Source: Microcaldota archaeon (GTDB lineage: Archaea > Micrarchaeota > Micrarchaeia > Micrarchaeales > Micrarchaeaceae). From it: a stretch of DNA of 41,085 nucleotides. Below, in pieces: positions 35,322 to 41,085 of the stretch. The stretch spans positions 1 to 41,085 of the forward strand of contig JAKAVJ010000010.1 of assembly GCA_021827525.1 (NCBI GenBank), given 5' to 3'. The number at the start of each line of letters is the position of its first letter. Position 1 is the stretch's first letter. The notes beneath the pieces are model-generated. The model worked only from the letters and a program-made list of their open reading frames with translations, was not told the DNA's origin and did no database searches. The position numbers and the translations under genes are program-made.

Positions 35322-36536
35322 ATGGAGGGAAATATAACCTTTAAGAATGGAAAGTGGTCTGTTCCTGATAGCCCTAGGATTCTTTTTGCATATGGCGACG
35401 GGATAGGGCCGGAGATAATGGCTGTAGCTAAGAACGTCGTAGATGCTGCGGTCGAGAAGGCGTACAAAGGCAGCAAGCGCATAGAATGGGTGGAGCTCCT
35501 GCTCGGCGAGAAGGCTGAGAAAGAGAGCGGATCTGGGCTCCCTGATGCGGCAAAGGAGGCGCTCAAGGACTACAAGGTTCTGTTCAAGGGGCCGCTCACC
35601 ACGCCGGTTGGAGGTGGATTCAGGTCGCTCAACGTCTCGATACGCATGCTACTCGACCTTTATGCCAACATACGCCCAGTCAAGTACATAGATGGCCTGG
35701 ACAGCCCGCTTAAGAGGCCTCAGGACGTTGACATGGTAATATTTAGGGAGAATACGGATGACATATACACTGGCATAGAATGGAAGTATGACGATCCAGA
35801 ACTGCCGAAGCTGAAATCGTTCCTCGAATCGGACATGAGGATAAAGGTTGACAATGATGCTGGTGTGGGAATAAAGCCGATAAGCAAGAGCAAGACTGAG
35901 AGGGTCGCGAGGATGGCGATAAAATACGCGATAGACAACAACAGGAAATCGGTAACGATAATGCACAAGGGCAATATAATGAAATACACCGAAGGCGCGT
36001 TCCGCGACTGGGCTTATAATGTAGCAGTCACAGAATTCAGGGACAGGGTGGTAACAGAAGACGAATTGAACACCAAGTACAATGGCACCATGCCGAGCGG
36101 CAAGATACTGATAAATGACAGGATAGCAGACAACATGTTCCAGCAGATAGTGACAAAGCCGAGCCTGTATGATGTAATACTTGCGCCAAACCTCAACGGC
36201 GATTATATATCGGACGCTGCGGGGGCGCTCATAGGCGACATTGGAGTGCTCGGAAGCGCTAACGTGGGAGACAGCGGAGGCATGTTCGAGGCTTCGCACG
36301 GCACAGCCCCGAAATATGCAGGGAAGAACGTAGCGAACCCGATGGGAATGATAAAGGCTGGAGAGCTCATGCTCACATTCCTGGGATGGAAGGAAGCTGC
36401 AGAAGCGGTTGCGAATGCTGTAGGCACGGCAATGAAGTCAAAGAAGGTTACGTCAGACATAGCGAGGTTCGTTGGAGTCGAACCGCTTGGGACAAAGGAG
36501 TTCGGCGAATTCCTGGTAAACAGCATGAGAGGGTAA
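35322..36536 (+). CDS. icd: Isocitrate dehydrogenase (NADP-type)
   Basis: FAYGDGIGPEI, NVSIRMLLDLYANIRPVKYIDGLDSPLKRPQDVDMVIFRENTDDIYTGIEW, HKGNIMKYTEGAFRDWAY, FEASHGTAPKYAGKNVANP. Confidence 0.93.
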   Translation: MEGNITFKNGKWSVPDSPRILFAYGDGIGPEIMAVAKNVVDAAVEKAYKGSKRIEWVELLLGEKAEKESGSGLPDAAKEALKDYKVLFKGPLTTPVGGGFRSLNVSIRMLLDLYANIRPVKYIDGLDSPLKRPQDVDMVIFRENTDDIYTGIEWKYDDPELPKLKSFLESDMRIKVDNDAGVGIKPISKSKTERVARMAIKYAIDNNRKSVTIMHKGNIMKYTEGAFRDWAYNVAVTEFRDRVVTEDELNTKYNGTMPSGKILINDRIADNMFQQIVTKPSLYDVILAPNLNGDYISDAAGALIGDIGVLGSANVGDSGGMFEASHGTAPKYAGKNVANPMGMIKAGELMLTFLGWKEAAEAVANAVGTAMKSKKVTSDIARFVGVEPLGTKEFGEFLVNSMRG

Positions 36537-36552
36537 TGCAGCAAGGTGGAAT

Positions 36553-37137
36553 CTAGCGGCGCAGAAAACCCTTAACCACGGCGTAGACATCTTCGTGGAC
36601 CTCTTCCAGGGACTTGGTGGCATCTATGAACACCGCATCGGGGAACTCGCGCCTGTATGCAGCCTGCACCTTGTTGAGGAACTCAACATGCTCGAATATC
36701 TCCTTCTGCCCCCTTCTTCTATCAATCCTTTCCATGACCACCTCCGGCTTTGCCTCGAATATTATGGATAGGTCAGGCTTGGGCAATATGCTGTTTATGA
36801 GCTTCAGGTATTCAGCGCTTATGCCGGATGCCGAGCCGTAGGCAACTGTGGAAAAGTAGTAGCGGTCGCTCACTAGTATTACATCTTTGCTCTCTATAAT
36901 GCCCTTGTAGGCAATCACATGCTCGTTCCTGTCTGCAGTAAAGAGAAGCTGCATGGACAGCAGCGAAGGCCTTTCCGCGGAAGAGGATAGCATCGACCTT
37001 ATGATAGAGCCTATGAGCCCATCTGTTGGCTCTTTTGTGAGCTCGGCCTTGAATCCTTCGTCGTTCAGCCTCTTTATAAGCTTGGCGACCTGCGTCGTCT
37101 TCCCGGACCCGTCTATCCCATCTATCACTATGAACAT
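36553..37137 (-). CDS. tmk: Thymidylate kinase
   Basis: MFIVIDGIDGSGKTTQVAKLIKRL, LLFTADRNEHV, SDRYYFSTVAYG. Confidence 0.92.
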   Translation of the reverse strand: MFIVIDGIDGSGKTTQVAKLIKRLNDEGFKAELTKEPTDGLIGSIIRSMLSSSAERPSLLSMQLLFTADRNEHVIAYKGIIESKDVILVSDRYYFSTVAYGSASGISAEYLKLINSILPKPDLSIIFEAKPEVVMERIDRRRGQKEIFEHVEFLNKVQAAYRREFPDAVFIDATKSLEEVHEDVYAVVKGFLRR

Positions 37138-37157
37138 AGTACCACCAATAGTGAATC

Positions 37158-39011
37158 TCACAATCTTGATAGCTTGCCCTCTTTCCTCTTCTCTGCGTCG
37201 AGCCTCTCCAGACCGTAGCTGTTAAGGTCTATGAATTTCATGCTGCTCCCTACAAGGCTTGGATTTGCATATGAAAGCTCGTAGAATGATTCCTGCATCA
37301 GCTTCCTGTAGTCCGGATGCCCCTGCCTAGAGGTCCTCAGCTCATGCATCCATACAGCCTCGCGCAGGTCGAATGAAGCGTACCACCTAAGCCTGTAGGC
37401 GAAAGGCACGACAGATTGCGCAAACTGCGGGAGCTTGGCCTTCATGTCTTTGTACAGGCTTGCTGCAGCTTCGATCTTATCCTTGTAGAAACCATCTGCA
37501 TTAATCCTGTATATCTCCGCAGGCATGGTGTATCCCTCGTCTATGCCGAGATCCTTCCTCACCTGCATCGCAAACCTGTTCCTCTGCAGATCCCTGAATA
37601 TGCCGAAGTTGCCCCTCCATTCCTCTATGTAGTTGGCGTTCTCGAAGGACCTCGGGGGCTTCTGCCTCCTATTAGTCCTACCCTGTACGGAAGCGCTTAT
37701 TATGGCTTCTGCATTCACATCCGATGACTTGCCTAGATCAGATCTCAGGAGCGAAACTATTCTCTTGAACGGCAATGAGCTGTATGGGTATACGCTTGCC
37801 GCAGCCACTGTGTAGAGGGACTTTTCATCGCCTTCGGAACTTACGAGTTCAACTTCCCTTCCATCATCTTTTTGCCGCCTTAGCATTCTTGCGCTATTCT
37901 CTTCGACCGATCTGCTGCCATCTGCCTTGCGCGCATATAGCCTGTCTATCTCATGGCCTAGTCTTTCCATGAGCTGCCTCTGCTCGCGCATGAATTTTAT
38001 CTCCTCCGTGCCGTGCTGGCTCATGACTCCCCCTATCAGGTATTCATTGTCCTTCCTGAGCTCATTGTAGCACTGCGTTGCCGTCTGTATTATAGGAGGA
38101 TAGTCCAAGGACAGCATCTTCTTCAGCGAATGGTCAAAGCTCCTGAAACTTGCATACCATCCAAGGTTGGTCATTGTTGACGCTGGAAGCAGGCCCCTTG
38201 CGAGATCGAGCGACTTGGCCTTTACAGAGCTCTTGTATGCAGAGCGGGCGCGCTTCTCCTCGTTCTCCGCATCATCAACCTCTCCTGCCTGTATTGCGCT
38301 GAACTTTGCTGATTGCGGCACCCCGTTTACCTTTACCGAGAATACCTCCTCCTCTATGGGCATCGACCTGTATAGATATGCCTCAATGTCTGAGCGCAGG
38401 CGCTTGACCGAATCGAACAGAAGGTCCATTGTCTGCGTATATTCCCCGGACAGCGGTGACTGCATCACGAGCTCGTACTCCTTGTACGGATAGCTGCCTG
38501 TTCCGTCCTTGCTCTTGCCTATTATATAGCCTTCACTGTCGATCTTGTATTTTGATGTGAAATCCACATACCTGGTGGATTTCTCTATATAGCCGGCAAG
38601 CCTTCCATCCTCTATGTATTTCGCTTCGAGCTGGTCGACCCCCTCAATGGCTATATGGGCTCCGGCGTTGTCTATTACGGAATCGTCGCCATACTCTGCA
38701 AACACCCTCTTGAAGAACGCGTTTGCCCTCTTCCCGCCTATCGAGAAGCTGTTTGCCCTCTTTATCGCATCTATTGCCTCGTGGATGTCGCTGTAGTAGC
38801 TGCCTGTCTCTGGATCTGTGGCGAACTCCTTTAGGAAAAGCCTTCGCATGCTCATCTCGGACCTGGAATACCTGGCTACGAGCGCCGCCTTCGTAACCTC
38901 AGGCATGCTTTGTAATACGAATACATTGCTGTCGACATTGCTGAAAAATGCGGATAGCACATCTTTCTCTTCATCAGTATATCTCTCTGTGAACTTAGTA
39001 AGACCCGGCAT
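37158..39011 (-). CDS. ThyX-like (FAD-dependent thymidylate synthase-like) long two-part protein
   Basis: ALVARYSRSEMSMRRLFLKEF, AEYGDDSVIDNAGAHIAIEGVDQLEAKYIEDGRLAGYIEKSTRYVDF; second half NFGIFRDLQRNRFAMQVRKDLG; overlaps the tmk ORF region. Confidence 0.75.
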   Translation of the reverse strand: MPGLTKFTERYTDEEKDVLSAFFSNVDSNVFVLQSMPEVTKAALVARYSRSEMSMRRLFLKEFATDPETGSYYSDIHEAIDAIKRANSFSIGGKRANAFFKRVFAEYGDDSVIDNAGAHIAIEGVDQLEAKYIEDGRLAGYIEKSTRYVDFTSKYKIDSEGYIIGKSKDGTGSYPYKEYELVMQSPLSGEYTQTMDLLFDSVKRLRSDIEAYLYRSMPIEEEVFSVKVNGVPQSAKFSAIQAGEVDDAENEEKRARSAYKSSVKAKSLDLARGLLPASTMTNLGWYASFRSFDHSLKKMLSLDYPPIIQTATQCYNELRKDNEYLIGGVMSQHGTEEIKFMREQRQLMERLGHEIDRLYARKADGSRSVEENSARMLRRQKDDGREVELVSSEGDEKSLYTVAAASVYPYSSLPFKRIVSLLRSDLGKSSDVNAEAIISASVQGRTNRRQKPPRSFENANYIEEWRGNFGIFRDLQRNRFAMQVRKDLGIDEGYTMPAEIYRINADGFYKDKIEAAASLYKDMKAKLPQFAQSVVPFAYRLRWYASFDLREAVWMHELRTSRQGHPDYRKLMQESFYELSYANPSLVGSSMKFIDLNSYGLERLDAEKRKEGKLSRL

Positions 39012-39149
39012 TATTTCACCCTGACAAAGGGGCTTTGCTCACAGTAATATTTATGCGTTGCGCAGCCCTTTCAGCTAATAATGTTTCGCACGCATGGCTT
39101 TGGCTTATGGACTTGTAAGAATTAGCATTATGGCATGGGAATGAATGAT

Positions 39150-39908
39150 TTACCTGGAGCGTGATGTGCGCTTTCTTGCACTGCCCCTTGAAGCGGCTTT
39201 CCTTGCTGGGCCTTTGGCCTTTGAAGCGCCCTTCTTGCGCGCAGAACCCTTGCTGGCAGCGGGCTCCCTCGCAGGCTTCCTGGTTGCAGCAGGCTTTCGC
39301 GTAGCGCGTTTCCTTGCGCTCTTTACAGATGCTGCGGTCCTGCTTGCCCTTGCCACCATCCTTGTGCGCGCCTTGCTGGAGCGCCTAAGTATGACTGCGG
39401 ATATCACAGCAACTATCACTATTACTACAACCACTATTGCTATTATGTAGTATATCAGAGGCATGGGCTTTGGCGCAGCAGAGTATATGGTAAGTATCTT
39501 GGCCACGCCTGCGGTTATTACGGCGCCCTCTCCAGAAGAGGTTATCCTTGTTGGCGCAGCCTCGACGACCTGAACGATGCCCTGCCATTTCAAGCCGGGC
39601 TTGTCGCTGCTCGGCATATTTACCTTTATGCTTATGAGGCGGTTTGACTCTGGTGCAAGGGTGCCGTTCATCGGAGTTACTGTGACAATAGGAGTAGCAT
39701 TATGCGGTATTGTATTCAGAGTAGGCAGTATCACCGTGAAGTTTATGGGTGTGCTGCCGCTGTTTAGTATTGAATAGTTGAAGGCTGCGCTGCTGCCTAC
39801 GCTCACGTTCATCGTTGGCTGGCCCGCCTGCTCGCCCAACTGGGCATATGATATGGCAAGGAAGCTAAGCGAAAGAAGCATTAACAAGCTAACGTACTTG
39901 GAATTCAT
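39150..39908 (-). CDS. Single-pass membrane protein with exported beta domain and very basic Lys/Arg/Ala-rich C-terminal tail
   Basis: Signal peptide LLMLLSLSFLAISYA; TM PLIYYIIAIVVVVIVIVAVISAVIL; tail RRSSKARTRMVARASRTAAS...RKPAATRKPAREPAASKGSARKKGASKAKGPARKAASRGSARKRTSRSR. Confidence 0.8.
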   Translation of the reverse strand: MNSKYVSLLMLLSLSFLAISYAQLGEQAGQPTMNVSVGSSAAFNYSILNSGSTPINFTVILPTLNTIPHNATPIVTVTPMNGTLAPESNRLISIKVNMPSSDKPGLKWQGIVQVVEAAPTRITSSGEGAVITAGVAKILTIYSAAPKPMPLIYYIIAIVVVVIVIVAVISAVILRRSSKARTRMVARASRTAASVKSARKRATRKPAATRKPAREPAASKGSARKKGASKAKGPARKAASRGSARKRTSRSR

Positions 39909-39916
39909 CGCAACAC

Positions 39917-40909
39917 TTAGCAGCTGTTCTCTATGGTTATGGTCTGCTCATACGACCCTGCAGGAGTCCCTCCAGGAACACCAAGGCCGAAGTAGATGTC
40001 ATTGCTGGTTAGCGTATCCGTCGGCGTAGGTGCAGGTATTGTTATGCCTGTAATGCCTGTAGCAAGCGAATTTGTCAAGGCAATTCCGTTATATGTGGTT
40101 TGTGAGGTAGCATCGTAGAGTGTGTTGCTAACACCGAAGCTGGTCAAAAGTGTATTCCCATTTAGGTACCAGTTTGTACCTTCTACAAGCAGTGATGCCG
40201 CTACGTTGCCGCCGTTGTCATTATCAGTAACCACTACGTTTGTTGGCACATTTGCAGAAGCCACTATGGGGCCTAATGATATGGAGTTTGGAGACAGGGA
40301 TATGTAGCACGTTCCCTGTACACTCACTTCTGCGGTTATGGTGTTTGCTGTTGATGGTTTATTGTATATGCCCTGTGAAGCGTTGTAGTTTTCAAATGAT
40401 ATCGTCTGTATGTAGTTGCCCTCAGGCGTACCGCCGGGTACATTCACACCGAAGTATATGCTGTTGCTGGCATAAGGCGTTGTTAGAGTTGGTGCGGCTA
40501 TGGTTATGAGAGTATTGGCAAATATCGATGTTAGCGCATTAGTGCCCAAGTTTGTCAATGAAGTCGGGCTCCAGAATGTGTTGCTCACTCCGAAGGTATC
40601 GCTTGTGCTTGCATTTAGCCAAGTAGAGCCTTCGACAAGTATGTTTGCGCCTATGTTGCCACCTATGTCATTGTCCGTTACTAATACATTGGTATCATAA
40701 TAAGCGTCAGAGAATTTGCTGCCGAAGTTTATCACGTTGCCCGCATTTACATTGGCAACTGTCAAGTATATTACATTGCCTACGTTAACATTGGCAGTCA
40801 GCGTATTAGAAGAGGACGCAAATGCGGGGCGCATGTACGCCTCGAACGCTATAATAGCGACAATTAACGCCAGCCATAACCCTAATGTTATAAGAAATTT
40901 AGTTTTCAT
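39917..40909 (-). CDS. Secreted/S-layer-like protein with two tandem homologous repeats
   Basis: TM/signal FLITLGLWLALIVAIIAFEAYMRPAFA; repeats NVLVTDNDIGGNIGANILVEGSTWLNASTSDTFGVSNT and NVVVTDNDNGGNVAASLLVEGTNWYLNGNTLLTSFGVSNT, each ending NxIYFGxxVPGGTPxGxYxQTIxxEN. Confidence 0.82.
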   Translation of the reverse strand: MKTKFLITLGLWLALIVAIIAFEAYMRPAFASSSNTLTANVNVGNVIYLTVANVNAGNVINFGSKFSDAYYDTNVLVTDNDIGGNIGANILVEGSTWLNASTSDTFGVSNTFWSPTSLTNLGTNALTSIFANTLITIAAPTLTTPYASNSIYFGVNVPGGTPEGNYIQTISFENYNASQGIYNKPSTANTITAEVSVQGTCYISLSPNSISLGPIVASANVPTNVVVTDNDNGGNVAASLLVEGTNWYLNGNTLLTSFGVSNTLYDATSQTTYNGIALTNSLATGITGITIPAPTPTDTLTSNDIYFGLGVPGGTPAGSYEQTITIENSC

Positions 40910-40979
40910 AATAGCCGCCCTTGATCGATATAAGCTTCTATAATTGTATTTAAATACGTTTCGGAAAAGCGGAAGCGAG

Positions 40980-41085
40980 TCATGCGCTTCGCGCGTCAAT
41001 GGCTGTCCTTTTCCTTCGCCCGAATATTGACAGCATCCTGCCGCGCTGGGGCTGGGTCTTTGACGGCTTGTTGAGCGTGTACATG
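40980..41085 (-). CDS. Possible 3' end of a CDS entering from the right edge
   Basis: Open minus frame MYTLNKPSKTQPQRGRMLSIFGRRKRTAIDARSA*; too short to assign. Confidence 0.25.
   Translation of the reverse strand, partial: MYTLNKPSKTQPQRGRMLSIFGRRKRTAIDARSA

Noticed and set aside
35649-36299. 216-aa minus-strand ORF opposite isocitrate dehydrogenase
   Set aside because: Shadow frame of a well-supported enzyme.
39190-39380. Repetitive GC-rich tract as possible repeat array
   Set aside because: Explained by Lys/Arg/Ala-rich coding sequence of the membrane protein tail.

Overview
The window looks like a chromosomal segment from a small-genome archaeon. The organism call (DPANN, Micrarchaeota-like) is inference from the gene set, class III signal peptide, intron-bearing tRNA and start contexts; it was not tested. 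Most of the window is housekeeping: threonine synthase, citrate synthase, Mqo-like oxidoreductase, isocitrate dehydrogenase, Tmk plus a ThyX-like protein, TldD/TldE, polyprenyl synthase, MFS and GT proteins, a two-component system, and a Cu P-type ATPase module. There are also several secreted or S-layer-like proteins, tRNA-Asn(GTT) and an intron-containing tRNA-Ser(TGA). The most notable points are: (1) a 1362-bp tnpB-only IS605/IS1341-type element (520..1881) that splits a DUF167/YggU gene, with both halves recognisable and rejoining in frame at a TTTAC target; (2) its TnpB lacks the usual RuvC-II Glu (VGDL) but has Glu about 47 residues downstream, beside the zinc finger, as in rearranged-RuvC TnpB/Fanzor proteins, and the zinc finger itself has lost a Cys; (3) an orphan right-end/omegaRNA-like scar overlaps the copA stop codon at 22393..22434; (4) a small ORF is translationally coupled to a HerA/VirB4-like ATPase with a C-terminal nuclease-like domain; (5) an 11-nt copy of the tRNA-Ser 3' end lies on the far side of an endonuclease/exonuclease/phosphatase gene. 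No CRISPR array or rRNA was seen.
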